The notes under the pieces were generated by a model. It did not search any database. It was not told the DNA's origin and worked only from the letters and a program-made list of their open reading frames with translations. Position numbers and translations under genes: made by a program. Positions 1-12,286 of a DNA stretch of 64,000 nucleotides are shown here, piece by piece. Origin of the DNA: Pomacea canaliculata (Eukaryota; Mollusca; Gastropoda; Architaenioglossa; Ampullariidae); contig NC_037592.1 in the NCBI RefSeq assembly GCF_003073045.1, positions 7,046,047 to 7,110,046 on the forward strand. Reading direction: 5' to 3'. Position 1 is the stretch's first letter. Every line of letters starts with the position of its first letter.

Positions 1-2200
1 ACTGTGTTAACTTTGCAAGCACTCGCCTTCCTTTGTCAGGGGATGGTAGAAGTCTTCAGTAAACTGGAATGTCTGCTGGCTGGCCATCAGCAGATTTTTG
101 CAGTGTGTCAGCTCACAGCTTCCAGGCATCGGTGATTGTCACTTACTTTGTTGCCAGAACCTCAAAAAAAATTTAAAAAACTAATGTTATCTCGCCTTTG
201 ACAATAAGTGTTATGTAAATAGACTGACCTAGTCCTCACCCTTGGTGTAACCCTGCCATAGTTATTCTCCACTGCAAAAAAGGAAATGTTGACTGTAGAT
301 GTAGTGCATTTTTATTATAATATTGGTGCATTCTCTTGGTCTGTATTTGTGCCGAAGTATGATCTGGTGTCACAAAAACTGACAGATTTATGTTTCTGCT
401 TGCCTGATTCAAGTGCAAAGGTGTATGTGTAGGTTTGTGCGCATGTTGTATGTTTTTGTATATGCACAGAACCAAACTAGAGCTTTTATGTGATGTGAGG
501 TCTTGTGAATTAAAAAATTATTCAACCATAGAAATGGAGCTAGGGTTCAGCTCATATTCACATGTGCAAAGCCTGGCTTTCTGGCCTCATCTGTGCAAGG
601 GGGATGTAACGCTTAAAATGTTGTTGCTTTCCTTAGCAGGTGTTTAGATTTTCAACTTGAAAATGTTTGTGTACTTTTATGTTGACTTTGAGTTGCCCAC
701 ACACTCCACACTTACAGGCTTCCTGCACTAATCTACTTCATGCTTATTAAGCTGCTGCTCTTAATATTGGAGATGCGGAGATTTGTGCTGACAGCTCTTA
801 ATACAAAACTACACATTTCAAAATAGTTTATTATAATAGTAAGTAGTGAAGAGTTGACAGTATGTGTGAAAAAGTAATTTCCATATTTTTATCATGTAAA
901 GCATATTATTTCATTATCACCATCTCTACAGTTAACCACAGCATCTTTTTTGTGTTTGAAATGGGACCAAACCATCTTTCATTTACTTTTGCCCCGTATA
1001 TGCAAAAACTAATAAAAAGCATCTGCCAAAATCTCTTAAAAGTTTAAATTGAAAGTTGTAATTTTTTTTTTTTTGACAGCATAAAGTTCAGGCTGTTCCA
1101 TGATTTTCTGTTACAATAGCACGACAAATGGGTCTGATGTTCCTAAAAGAAAAGTAAAAATGATTGTCTATCACCAACATTTTTGAAGTGGAGGTGTACT
1201 AACAAACAAATCTGTATCAAAAATCATGTTGAAGTTTTATACACAATATTCACTTAATAAAGCTAAGGATGCATGTCTCATTAGCACAACTGCCTGCATG
1301 ATTGTTGATGGAAGATTTGTTTGCTAAGACATGAGGTCAAAATAAGTTTGTTGTCCTCGGGGATTTGTAAGTGCATCATCAGAAGGTGAAAATGATCTAT
1401 TCATACCTATGTGGAATTCAAGTTGAGACGACCTTTTATCAGAGTGTTTGTGTGTGCGCTTACATGTCTGTTTCATGTGATGTGTGTATAGAAAGGGTTT
1501 TTTTTTTTTTTAAAAAAAAAGGTAAATGTCACCTTGAATAATTGGAGAAAGTGCTCTAAATTGAACAACCATCCCAAAATGTATTTATTTTTAGATGCAT
1601 TTTTTCAGTCTTAACCACCCATTAGAAGTGAATGTGCATCATAAATATTGCTATCAAAATATACCCAGACTTTTTTTAGATTATAATAAATGGCCTGCAT
1701 GCAGAGGGGTGGTGAAGCATGTGCATAATCGTTCTAATTAAAAAAAAAACAACCTCATCACAGATCATGGAGATGTATTATATGATGATGTTGAGGTGAA
1801 ATATAGCAGCCAGCATGTTTACCCCATGTGCAGTGTTAAGAGTAGAAAATGGATTGGTCTTATCAACAGGGTTTTTGTAGAGTGAAACATATCTTGTGTG
1901 CTGGTATATGGTACAGTTTCTGGCCAGACGCAAGAGAGAGTAACTGCATTTTATTCTTTACCTCCAGGGACTGACCTGTTTAGTGCCAGTAATAAGAGAT
2001 ATTACCAGTTTTTGGTGTTTATTGACTTTTGTAAGAGGATAGGAAATGACCTTTTGTAAAGAGGGAGCAGCCTGGGAAGAGGAGTTGATAAGGAGACATG
2101 AGTAATCTGTCTTTTGGTGTGTGTGTTTGTTTTTGTTTGTTGGGGGAGGGGTAAGGGGTGGGAATGGCTGTTGAGTCTGTGATCATGGACAGCAGAATAC
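1..2200. other. AT-rich non-coding stretch
   Basis: I see no gene here. The sequence is AT-rich with many short poly-A and poly-T runs and scattered AATAAA-like hexamers (for example near 1,010 and 1,256), as in introns, 3' UTRs or intergenic DNA. Open frames are 70 codons or shorter and carry no recognisable motif. It could be the 3' UTR of a gene to the left of the window, but nothing proves that. Confidence 0.5.
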
Positions 2201-2764
2201 TTGCAAGTGATTGGATGATTTCGGCAATAGTTGCTTCAGCTTAGACTTGTCACCACTTGCTTGCCCCCTCCCCCCACTTTATTTTTTAGCCTTTGTATAT
2301 CATGTAGAGCACGAAATAGGAATGCAGAATGGATTGGTTCCTAATTCGTATAGACTTTTAGAAAAGAAAGTAGAAAGAATAACGATTGCTTCATTCTTAT
2401 CTGCATGAAAGCAAAACTCTTACCGTTGATCGTTGCGAACGTAGAGGAAAGTGGTTCGTGCGACCTAAAGAAGGCATGCAAGGTACCTCGACGTGCAGGT
2501 GACTGTCTTGCATCGCCTGCTCCCGTGTGCGCGTTAGTTCAGGTGAGAAGCGCGTCCCTCCATGGGTGAGCTGGTTTGCAGGCGTGTGACGACGACGGAA
2601 AAGTGGTGTCTGGCGCCCCATGACCTCCAGAAACCAGGGTGCTTTGGTGGACTTTCACTCTCCGTGGATTTCTGTTCTTATACCCCCCCCCCATTTTTTT
2701 TTCTGGTTGGCGAGAGAGGAGGCGGTGGTGGGGAGATCGCAGCAAGGTCTGGTTGTCTCTACAG

Positions 2765-3039
2765 GCTGGCATGCTCCTGACAACTCCTCGAACAACTTGT
2801 TTCGCCAGAAGAGCGAGGAGACTTGTTCAGAAACATGGAACTGTTCCTGTGTGTCGAATGCGACCGGTCTGCCCCCCACTGACCACCACCCTTGCACACC
2901 AGTGGCTATTCTTTTTTTCCACCTCCTCCCCTTGACGTCTTGGATAATGGGCTTCATAGTGTGGATCATTTGCTTTTCATTGTGCTCTCGGAAAAGGCTC
3001 GAGCAGCATTTAGCTAAGCTGGCCGGCCGCTCCGTGTGA
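2765..3039 (+). CDS. Candidate terminal exon: glycosylated, single-pass membrane segment
   Basis: A possible last coding exon of an unrecognised gene. It follows a plausible acceptor (GTCTCTACAG ending at 2,764) and stays open for about 90 codons to TGA. The predicted peptide has three N-glycosylation sequons (NSS, NCS, NAT) among four cysteines. A strongly hydrophobic stretch of about 25 residues (VAILFFHLLPLTSWIMGFIV onward) follows, then a basic tail starting CSRKRLEQ. That order (glycosylated ectodomain, membrane span, positive-inside tail) is what a type I membrane protein would show. Surrounding bases (2.4-4.9 kb) are more GC-rich than the flanks. I found no convincing upstream exon, and a random ORF of this size is possible. 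Confidence 0.22.
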
Positions 3040-6000
3040 GCTGGGATCCATAACTGTCCACTCTCTGCGCTCTGTCGTCTTACGGATCATAGTTGATGGC
3101 TCCATCCTTGCTGACGCTTGACAAACACGAGTCTGATATAGTTTCACGCCGAGTAGCTTTGTTTTGGGAGGGGGACTTTTTTATTATCTCCCAACAGAGA
3201 CTATAATATTCAGCAAACGAAGTCAAAGGGAAGACAGTTGTCTTGCAGTGGGTTCAACACCTTGGAGCTTGTTCCTTCTCGGCAGTTGACTCGGGGGTTT
3301 CCTTGCCGGAGGATGTACCCTCACTGGTTTTATAGGTTGCAGGGCTTTTGTCTTGCGGTTTCTCGGTCTGAAATTGGGGGAGGAAAAAAGCAAAGGGACC
3401 AAATTTAGGCCAAAAGAGAAAACCTGCAACTAATGTTGACTACGCTGTCGGAACATGCTTTGTTTGAAGATATATCTTGCTACCACCACCACCCACCGTC
3501 TTCACCTTCTCCCCCTCAGGCATTTTTTTAATAATTTTTCCGTCTCGTTGACATTGTTGGGGGTAGGGGTCGGAGGAAGGTATGTATTATTAGTTCAGAT
3601 ATAGGAGGTCGCTGTTCTTAATTTCAGGGACAGATTAACTCACTGTTAGATCGCACCGAAACTAAGCATGTTCAAAGGCCCATTTCTGTTTCTTTGCCTC
3701 TGATTTATCACTGTGATTATATATAATTCGTGCCGGTTCCTTTGAAGAATCTTCTTGTGGTTTTGTGGATCCGGGTTTGCCAGTTTTATGGTTAATGCGA
3801 GTTGCCGATACCGCATTGAAGAGAGATGTCCCTACATTGTCAGTTGATAGGAACTAACGCGAACAAATGAAAAAAAGTAATTTTTTGTTATAAAAGCCAT
3901 TGTGCGTCGCGTTGGGTGGGTTTTTGTTGTTTTTTTTTGTTTTTTTTCGAAAGAGGAGCACGGTTGTTCTCGAGGTGGTGTTTGTAAGGCGGACCAGACA
4001 TGCTTCTGTTACTTGCTGCCTGACGTGCCTCAGTCAGTTTGTCTGACGCGCTGCTGAACTTCCATGTCTGACGCACTTACCACTCTCCCCAGCTCTCCAG
4101 CCCTGGTCGTGAGACTAACAGTTTTAAGGAGAAAACGGAGATTCACGCATTACTATGACTAAAGCCCTTCTATTGTGACTGTCGCCTTTCTGTCTTCTGC
4201 TCAAACCTACAACCGCTTTTTTTCTGAGACAATGAAATTGCTGTTGGCTTCTTCCGCCGTCTTATTCCACGATCAAAGAGGTGCACTGATGCTCGAGTAT
4301 CTATCTACCTGTGAAGTGTGCGTCATAGGTGAGGTCTGGTGGTCAGAAGGGTCATGTGACCCACGTATGCGTCTTACAGCTTGCGTCCACGCGTTGTTTA
4401 GTTTCACCGGACCTTGGATAGTGTTTCGGTTTGCGCTTTAATTTTGCTGTTTGTAGTTTAGCCGTGGCTGGCTCTAGGAACGGTAGCCAGCAGTCTTGGA
4501 GTAATGTTGCACTTGTTGGCAAAACGAGTGTCTAGGGTTTTGTTGGCGCCGCAAAGCTGACATGGTTAACCAGTGTTTGTTTGGTGTAATCACGTGTACT
4601 AGAGTTTTAGTTTCGCTTACTCCGGAATCCGTTGCATGGAGAGAATGATGGCCTGTTGACTCAAGTCTTTCTGCCTGCTGTAGGCCGAGGCGTCTGGCTC
4701 CAGATGTGTGTAGCTTCAGGCAGTTGGCAGCTGCTACCGAACGTTGAAAGTTGTGCTTCTTTCTTGACAAATCGTTCAGCCATATGTGAAATGATTGCGA
4801 CATTACTCAGAAAACGCGGTTTGTAAACATGTCAAAATGGTTTGTCAGATTGCCTTTCCGATCCCCAACTCCAAGCTGTGATTGTCACTAGCGGATGTCA
4901 ACAACTCCATGCAAAACACCGAGAGTGGGTTTAATGCTGATCGAGAGAAACGTGTCCAAATTACCCAAATTATTGCCCATCGTTACAGCAGCCTTGACCT
5001 CGCTGCATTTTTTTTTCTTTTTATGACTTCCGACCTCCAACTGACGGATGGTGTGATCGGTGTGTTTTTACGCGTCATTTTCTTTTAATTGTTGTTGTTT
5101 ACATTTACGACATTTTAGGAGCGGAATACCAGTTAGAATGCGTGCTCGTGAGCTTCTGTGTATGTGTAAGTGCATGTATGCATACATTCTGTCCCTCCAT
5201 AGAGCCAGTCTGCGAACATCACTCCAGTAGAAAGCAAGTCTGTTACTTTGGTAGAAGTGAGCGCTTTCAATGGCAGACTGTAGTTTGAGGATGAAATGGC
5301 TATTTTCTGGAAGTGCACACTCAAAACTAGACTTCTACACCCTTTCCTTCCCCTTCTCTTTTCTTACCCGTTTAAATTTTTGTACAAAAAAAATGTTTTA
5401 AACATTTGATTGTTTTTTAAAAATTATTTATTCATGCTACTGCGGTTTCTTTTTCGTTGGTCATGATGTGAACACTTATACTACCATGAAAATAAAATGA
5501 GATGGAAACGAAACAATATGCTGTTTGTTTTTGTGTGTTTTTTTTTGTTTGTTTGTTTCTTTTTGTTTGGTTTTTGTTTGTTGTTGTTGTTTTTTTTTGT
5601 TTTTGTTTTGCTGGTGGAAATAATGATTTGATCGAAAAGTAATTTGACTACAGCAGAATAAATAAATAATCAGACACCGTATGTCACCGGCAAAGGAAGT
5701 CGGACATCAGTCCGGAGTAATATTAGGACAAAGCTTGTAGAACCAAAATGAGAAATTAATTGGGATGGGGAAGCATTCTCTTCAAAATGCTTGCTTGTAC
5801 AATGAGTTTGATTTAAAATGTGATGAATATTAAGTAGAAATAATTTTTACAATTACAAGACTTGAAATGTATCGATAGTTATCTTTCGTTAAGATTAAGA
5901 TCCAGCCTGTTGGCACATTTTTGCATGTAACACGATCTTCTGGATTATTGCTTTGACGCTCGGTTCTGAAATTTCCCGAAGAAGGGCAAGACCCATAAAT

Positions 6001-7433
6001 CTGTACCATCTATCGTTTTTATGACTGGACAAAGGTTTTAAAACCAAAATGGCGTCGACGGTCGGTTGAAATTTCGCGAAGAAAGGGAAAGAAAAACAAC
6101 ACATAAATCCGTCTTTTTTTTCTTCTTCTTCTTTTTTTTAACAGTCATCCAGAGAGTAGGTCTTATTTCAATGGCATAAGTAAATAAGTAGACAATATTT
6201 CCCAAGATTAAGTTGAAAAAAGTCATTCAGTTTTTGAGACACAGGCCTGTACATAACACCATGAACAGACAACCACAAATGACGCTTACGTTGTCAAGGT
6301 TGCAGCCAATAGGAAAGCTGATGCCATATGTTGATTAGACCACAGATGTGCATAGGTGTGCTGATGACTACGAAGTTCTTCGCTGTTAGTCTCGGCGAGC
6401 TTAAACTATAAATGTGACTAAACCGGAAGCTTTCTGCACATCAGCCTCGTTCTAGTAATTAACTGGAAAAAGTCGTCTGCAAGGAATCCATTGATATGTT
6501 CGTGATTGGATGTATATTTCTACCTTTTTCGTACACCAGCTTACCTCTCTCCCTGTATGTCGGGAACCTTGGGAATGTGAAGTGTAAGTAAAATGTACAG
6601 AGGTGTCGTTACCGAGCCGCGGCCCTCGGACTGAGTACACTCTCGCTGTCTCTGCTACCCGCGCCCAGGTGTACCCGAAACACATACACTCATGTGGGGA
6701 GAAAAAATGTGCACCAACGCTTTAGCCCTCTTCCAACTTCTCTCGTGACAGTGTGCGCTCTTATTTGAAAGTTTGTGTCTGTAAAATGATGGACAGGAAT
6801 TTCATAATGACATGTTTTCGAAATGTAGTTTTGTGGTCTAGCTTTCCATAGCAAACAAGAAGAATAACTGAACGACTGTTGTTGTTTTTTTTTCCAAGGA
6901 TTCCATCATTACTTTGTGCCTTCTGTTTTACATCAGCAAATGTATTCTGTCTTTAGTCCACATGACACGTAAACATAAGGTCAGAAGAAAATTTGCTTGT
7001 GGACTTTATAAGATGAACTTCCCCATCTAAAATGGAATTTACGAGGAGGACTTGCCGATAAGCTCGTTGGGTTGTTTTTTCAGATACAGGCTGAGATTAT
7101 GTTTGCCTCTTAGAGTTTTGTTCCCATGTCAGACAACCCTTGGCCTTGTCAACGAAAGCCAGGATGGTGGACAACAGCCTTAGCAAACGGAATGCTCAAG
7201 TACTGTTATCGAGTCAACTCAAAGATTTTATTCAGCAGATTTGTCATGAGCTTGCCAAAAAAAAAAAAAAAAAAAGAGAGAGAGAAGGGGGATACACTTG
7301 CACTTGCTCGTTTTCAAGAACACTTTTTTTTTCAAGAGAGAAAACTTCTAGGATGAAGATACAGATTACAAATTTCAGGGACCGCCGAGAGCCAGCATAG
7401 GCTCCAAGCCAGATGACCATTCCGGCCCTCTTG
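3040..7433. other. Non-coding stretch without a supportable gene
   Basis: Mixed-composition DNA with T-rich low-complexity blocks (5,520-5,610), a 17-base A run near 7,258, and short ORFs without recognisable motifs. Apart from the small repeat at 5,895-6,115 I see nothing supportable. Confidence 0.45.
5895..6115. repeat. Two-copy imperfect tandem repeat
   Basis: Two blocks about 110-120 bp apart share the order GAAATTTC-CGAAGAA-GGG and then ACCCATAAATCTGT or ACACATAAATCCGT, beginning near 5,968 and near 6,068. They look like an old tandem duplication. No function is evident. Confidence 0.4.
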
Positions 7434-7722
7434 CATTAATCATTAATTTAATAGTTTATTTTTTCCAGCATATAACAGTATGCTTACAAGTTTACAACTA
7501 GCAATATCTACATGTCGTTTATTAGCGTAATATACACAATAGATGTTAGGCAGAGTGCACAACTTTGTAGCGTTCTTTAAAGTCTAACGTTATTTATTTG
7601 TTTTTTTCTCGAGCTACCTTTTCTTTTCTTTTTAGCTTTTGACTTGACTTGTGATGGTGTACGAGGCGGGGGAGGTATAAATGCTGCAAATGCACTCGTG
7701 GGGGTTTGGAAATCTACATCTG

Positions 7723-8061
7723 CACAATAAAACAAGCTGTGGACGACAATTTACCTGAGTATGTCATTCAGGTTTTGCTGATAGTGAAGACACCGGACAA
7801 AGACTAAATGAGCGATAACGAGACGAGACGCAAACAGGTTTAAAAAGGATATCGTCTTCACAATAAAACAAGCTGTGGAAGAAAATTATCTACGTTTGGT
7901 GGTCAGGGTTTGCTGACAGTGAAGAAACTGAACAAGGACTAAAGGAGCTTGCATTTTTATGTAGGGGATATAATAGATAATACAGAGACTGGACAAAGGT
8001 TAAATGACATCAAAACTTGATCGTGATTCACCAATTGTCGTTTACAGCTTGTTTTATTGTG
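7723..8061. mobile_element. Small TIR-bounded element (MITE-like), copy 1
   Basis: The left end reads CACAATAAAACAAGCTG and the right end is its exact reverse complement, CAGCTTGTTTTATTGTG. The left motif occurs again in direct orientation inside (near 7,861), each time followed by GTGGA(A/C)GA and then a GTTTGCTGA(C/T)AGTGAAGA block. No coding capacity is seen. A matching copy sits in the downstream duplicate at 20,323-20,641, so the insertion predates the duplication. Target-site duplications were not identified. Confidence 0.6.
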
Positions 8062-9302
8062 TAGGTGATAGAGCGATAATGAACTGTCTTTATACGCATG
8101 CGCAGACCATGTCAAGACGGTCATTCCATCCTAGACACCGGGGAACGTGACACCTGCAGCCCGTCGACCTGTATTGTAGTGACTCAGAGGAAAAAGTCAG
8201 TGTAAGGTAGACTAGAACTGTACACGTTGCAAAACTGTTAACACGCTTATTTAAACTACAGTTTTACCAAATAATGAAGGCTTATTATTAATACTTTTAT
8301 ATGCCCGTGGGGAAGAAAGTCAACGTTGGTACCGGAGAATTTTTCAACCTCCATCCGCTCCCCTGACATCACCTTAACAAATCTTTTAGTCTCACTGTTT
8401 TCACCACAGCAGTTTGAACATGTTTTTTTAATAATTCGTTCTATTTCGACGGCTGCAGCATTAGAGTGTTATTGGTGCATCGTGATGTTTTGTTCACAAG
8501 GAACTTCTGTGTATACTAGTGTATTTCTTGTGATGGAGAAGTAGGAGAAAAAAAAGTCTCTCACTGTGTTCAGTAAGTACAGTGTGGTTACAAACATTTT
8601 TTTTTACACTTCTCGCTTACAGGCTGCAGCACCAGGAGAGGCACTCTCTCTGTTCACAGAGTTGTCCTCACCCATCCTTCCCTGACCCCTTGATCTCCAC
8701 CTCATCAGGCCTGAATAACAGAATAAGAAGGTGAAAAATATTTTAACAACACTCTGTCTGAATTCTCGCTTGTCACATGCATGTTTGTGTGTGTGTACTT
8801 AGCGTCTCTTAACAGCCATATTTCGTGTGCTAAGCAGTAGTTATACAATGTCGGAGTCGGCAGTTTTTGACCATGCATAACATTGCTCATGCATTGTACA
8901 AAAATGAACTTTCCAATTTTTTAAAGAAAGAAAAAAAAAACTTGAATATGTTTTTCTTTAAATCTGTCAATGATCTGAACATAAGCACTCCTTATCGGAA
9001 CTGAATATGAAATTTTTCCTTCTCGTGGTAACAATCACGACCTCTGTTACGTACTTTAAGTATGTTAACACTTCACTGGGAAGTGACCTGACTGTAGAGA
9101 ATATTGTGACAGGAGAAAGATAGAGGTGAAACGTGGTTAAATTAAACACAAATCATGAAACGTGCTTAAATTAATTAAACACAAATAGCGCAAGGGAGGT
9201 CTAACACATGAAGTCATGACGTCATCAGAAACTGTCCAGTCATCGCAGCGCATGAGCAATAAAACCTAATCGTCCTAAATCTGGTTCGACCTACGCCAAG
9301 AG

Positions 9303-9315
9303 TATATAACACGTG
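9303..9315 (+). promoter_or_regulatory. ADGF core promoter: TATA box and E-box
   Basis: TATATAA (9,303-9,309) runs directly into the palindromic E-box CACGTG (9,310-9,315). About 30 bases downstream begins a GC-richer block that is conserved in the duplicate at 22.03 kb, as expected for a transcribed first exon. In the duplicate the TATA core is kept but the E-box is changed to CACGTA. Confidence 0.6.
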
Positions 9316-9334
9316 TTGCCGCGCACTCTCACAC

Positions 9335-9425
9335 GCAGAAGGCCCCGGGAACACCAAGAAGAAACTCCAGAAGTCGGCGATCATTTGCCTGGAGACATTG
9401 CTGGCCGCAAGAAGAGAAGACAATT
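9335..9425 (+). other. Probable non-coding first exon of ADGF
   Basis: A block of about 90 bases starts some 25-30 bases after the TATA box and ends at a good donor (CAATT|GTGAGG). It is conserved in the duplicate (about 22,060-22,142, donor CAATT|GTGAGA). There is no open frame worth translating, so I read it as 5' UTR, spliced about 2.8 kb onward to the coding exon whose acceptor CCGCAG|TTCCTG lies at about 12,248. The transcription start is inferred, not seen. Confidence 0.5.
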
Positions 9426-10019
9426 GTGAGGACAATTTGACTTTATACCATTTTTATAGATGCCAGTTTTGCAACTTTCTTTAACAAAATTATTTTAATC
9501 TTTTAATTTGTTTCCATTTTTTCGAGCATTCATTGTCTTTTTTCCCCCTAAGAATAGTTGTTTCAATCTTTGTTTATCATTATTATAGTATTTTAATGCT
9601 GCTAAAGGCTTCATGATCCGTGTGGTAATGGAAGATTATTTTATGTTTTTGGCTTTGAATTTTATATTTAGTCTGCTTATTCATCACAGCTGCTTGTGCT
9701 TACCATGTAAATTTATTGTCGTTGGGCTGAACTTATATTATTTTTACGATAGAGTCTCTTTGTACTTATTTAATAAATCCTAAATATGAAGGAAACCTTA
9801 AAGATGGGCTCAACAAACGCCAGTGGATTAACATTGTTTAAAGATTTATATATATACAAATCTTAACTTTGCTCAAAAATGCCATGCAAACTTCGTCCCC
9901 ACACAGTACTCAAGAGTTTCCTCAAAATATTTCAAAACCGATTGTTATCGAGTCAATTATACAGTAGAAGCAAGTCTTGAACTTTCAGCAAAACGAAAAT
10001 ATCTTACAGCAGTGCTAAT

Positions 10020-10140
10020 TATACAATACAATACAATACAATACAATGCAATACAATACAATACAATACAATACAATACAATACAATACAATGCAATACA
10101 ATACAATACAACACAATACAATACAATGCAATACAATACA
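10020..10140. repeat. (ATACA)n microsatellite
   Basis: About 24 units of the pentamer ATACA, with occasional ATGCA and ACACA variants, lie within the first intron of ADGF. It creates meaningless open frames on both strands. Confidence 0.95.
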
Positions 10141-10490
10141 TCTTTATAATCTATGTCTGGTCGTGCCAGAGATAGAAATTTTCCTTTGTTGCTGGGAGCT
10201 CCCACAGTCAACTGAGAATAATAAACTGAAGAGATTACTATTACACCTCATACACTTAGGCAGTTATACTCGTGCTTAACCCCCTCATATGACACAATTG
10301 TCAGATACACTTCCTCTTACTTTCTTACACACATAAATTCATGTATAAAAGTATCAGCTGTTAAAACCAACTACGACTGCTGGTAAAAAGCTTAAACAAT
10401 ATCAAGCACCAGATATGAAGCATCGACGCTTTTTACACCGTTCTAGTGTACAGGTAACATCGTGACACAACCACAACACAACATCGGTTC

Positions 10491-10892
10491 CCAGTCACTT
10501 CATCCCCAGACACTTCATCCCCAGACACTTCATCCCCAACGCTTCATCCTTAAAATGAAATTTTAACTATAAAAATTATGAAGCCGGCGAAAAATTTAAC
10601 TGAAATTCAAATAATTATCTTCATATAAACATCACAATAAGTTTTACAATTAAAATAAATGTTGAAATACATTAATAATATTTAAATCATGCTATTAACT
10701 TCAATGTCATTTGAACCTCTACAACATTAGTTAAAGTATTTTAATTGTAAAACTTATTGTGATGTTTATATGAAGATAATTATTTGAATTTCAATTAAAT
10801 TTTTCGCTGGCTTCATAATTTTTATAGTTAAAATTTCATTTTAAGGATGAAGCGTTGGGGATGAAGTGTCTGGGGATTAAGTGTCTGGACAC
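10491..10892. mobile_element. Fold-back (palindromic) non-autonomous element
   Basis: A long inverted repeat: the left arm (10,491 to about 10,662) and the right arm (about 10,738-10,892) are near-perfect reverse complements around a spacer of about 75 bases. The outer ends carry short repeats of CACTTCATCCCCAGA (three on the left, two on the right). Both arms contain AAACTTATTGTGATGTTTAT or its complement. There is no coding capacity. It lies in the ADGF first intron and is absent from the duplicate at 22.3-22.6 kb, so it may have inserted after the duplication, or been lost there. Confidence 0.8.
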
Positions 10893-11234
10893 CCACAACA
10901 TCAGTCGTATCCTAATCCAATTCTTAAAAGAACTGAGTGTGTGAGAGTGTCGCGTGTAGCAACGAATACGATCGCTCTCCAGTGCAAAACAAACGACACG
11001 CACACGTGAGAACACCACAAATACACGTTTAATAAAAACAAACAACAACCCCCCCAAAAAAACCAACAAAAAACAAACAAACAAAATAACAAAAAAATTA
11101 AAATAAATAAAAGGAACATGGGAGGAAAAAAAACCCAAAAAAAAAAAAACAGTGGGTCTGGGACAGAAGGGGACACCTACATCTACCAATCGCCACTCCC
11201 TCCCTTCTCCGTTCGTACCCTGAAATATCCCCAC

Positions 11235-11356
11235 AGATAGATGTTACTACGTTCTCAAATCAGATTCCACGCAGATAAATGCTACTCCGTTCTCACACCG
11301 GATTTTCACGCAGATAAATGTTACTCAAATGTTCTCACAACAGATTCCTCACAGCT
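11235..11356. repeat. Three-unit tandem repeat
   Basis: Three imperfect units of about 40 bp share AGATAAATG(T/C)TACT, GTTCTCA and AGATTCC or GGATTTTCACGC. The open frame through it shows the repeat but no domain. Confidence 0.6.
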
Positions 11357-11987
11357 CAACATGGCTCCCCTGTTCCGCTCTCCTTTCTCTTTTTTTCCTT
11401 TTCCCGCCAAAAACGTCACTAAAACAAAATTACGTCAGATTATAGTGACGCAGCAACTCCCTCGATCCTCCCCTCTAGAACTAAAGCTCGTGCTGAGGCA
11501 GCACGCGACACGCGACAGAGAGAACCATTGATGTGTGTGTGTGTGTGCTCTGAAAAGCTTAAAAAAGAAATGGAGACAAACGTTATGAGGAGCTCTCCCT
11601 GCGTGTATCAATAGGTAAATAACAAATTTTGCATGCAGCTAAATGAGGAAGAAATAAGTTTTTACATCGATAAATATGCATCAAATTTTATAATGTTATA
11701 TTTTTAATGGTAAAAATGTCATTATCAGCAGTCAGTTGTAACTATAAAAAATGCAATGATGGAAACAAAGAACATAGGAACTATAAACGAACGAACAACC
11801 GTACTACACGAAGAATAAAATCTAATACAGAAAACACAAAGAGGAACCAAATAACAAGAACAAGAGCTGAGAGTAACATGATATTACAAATAATAAGGGT
11901 GTAATAAAGGACTAGTATTATATAAGTATTCTTATGTAGTTGTTTTTCGTAGTTTTTTAATTTAAGTTTGTCGTTTGATTGTGGCGT

Positions 11988-11989
<2 letters not shown>

Positions 11990-12022
<33 letters not shown>

Positions 12023-12035
12023 GGAGGGGGGCGAT
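11990..12035. repeat. Poly-T tract followed by G-rich run
   Basis: About 32 consecutive T followed by GGGAGGGGGG in the ADGF first intron. The duplicate copy has only T-rich sequence at the matching site (near 22,610-22,650), so length differs between copies. Confidence 0.8.
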
Positions 12036-12286
12036 ACGGGGGCTTTGATTTGTCTTGTTTTGTATATAATATTTTTTTTGTAGATTTGTATCGGAAATAT
12101 GGCCATAGTGCTTGTAAAAGGGGGATCTGACCCACTGTGACCACATCCTGTTTTCGAAAGGGGAACATCGTGTTTGTTCTTTGCTTGTCTCCATCTGTTT
12201 GCACGACCGACTTCACACTAAAGTCAGTTTTTCCTCCTGTCGCCGCAGTTCCTGAAGACAACACGTGGCAGCGGGCTTAGATTCTG

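Larger units (their letters stand above)
7434..9620 (+). repeat. Segmental duplication, copy 1 (ADGF 5' region)
   Basis: This stretch recurs in the same orientation at 19,858-22,330 in the same order: a block containing TATAACAGTATGCTTACA, a small TIR-bounded element, a block containing TTAGAGTGTTATTGGTGC, the GAAACGTGCTTAAATTAATT motif, and the TATA box with its first exon. Divergence is visible throughout (substitutions and small indels). It carries the promoter region of the intact ADGF gene. Confidence 0.85.

Noticed and set aside
4474-4803. Minus-strand ORF of 109 codons
   Set aside because: No recognisable domain, no splice or promoter support; length is within chance for this composition.
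6600-6680. Possible tRNA gene in a GC-rich block
   Set aside because: I could not fold acceptor, anticodon and T arms, and no B-box is present.
9957-10279. ORFs with repeating LYCIV or QYNTI
   Set aside because: Translation of the (ATACA)n microsatellite.
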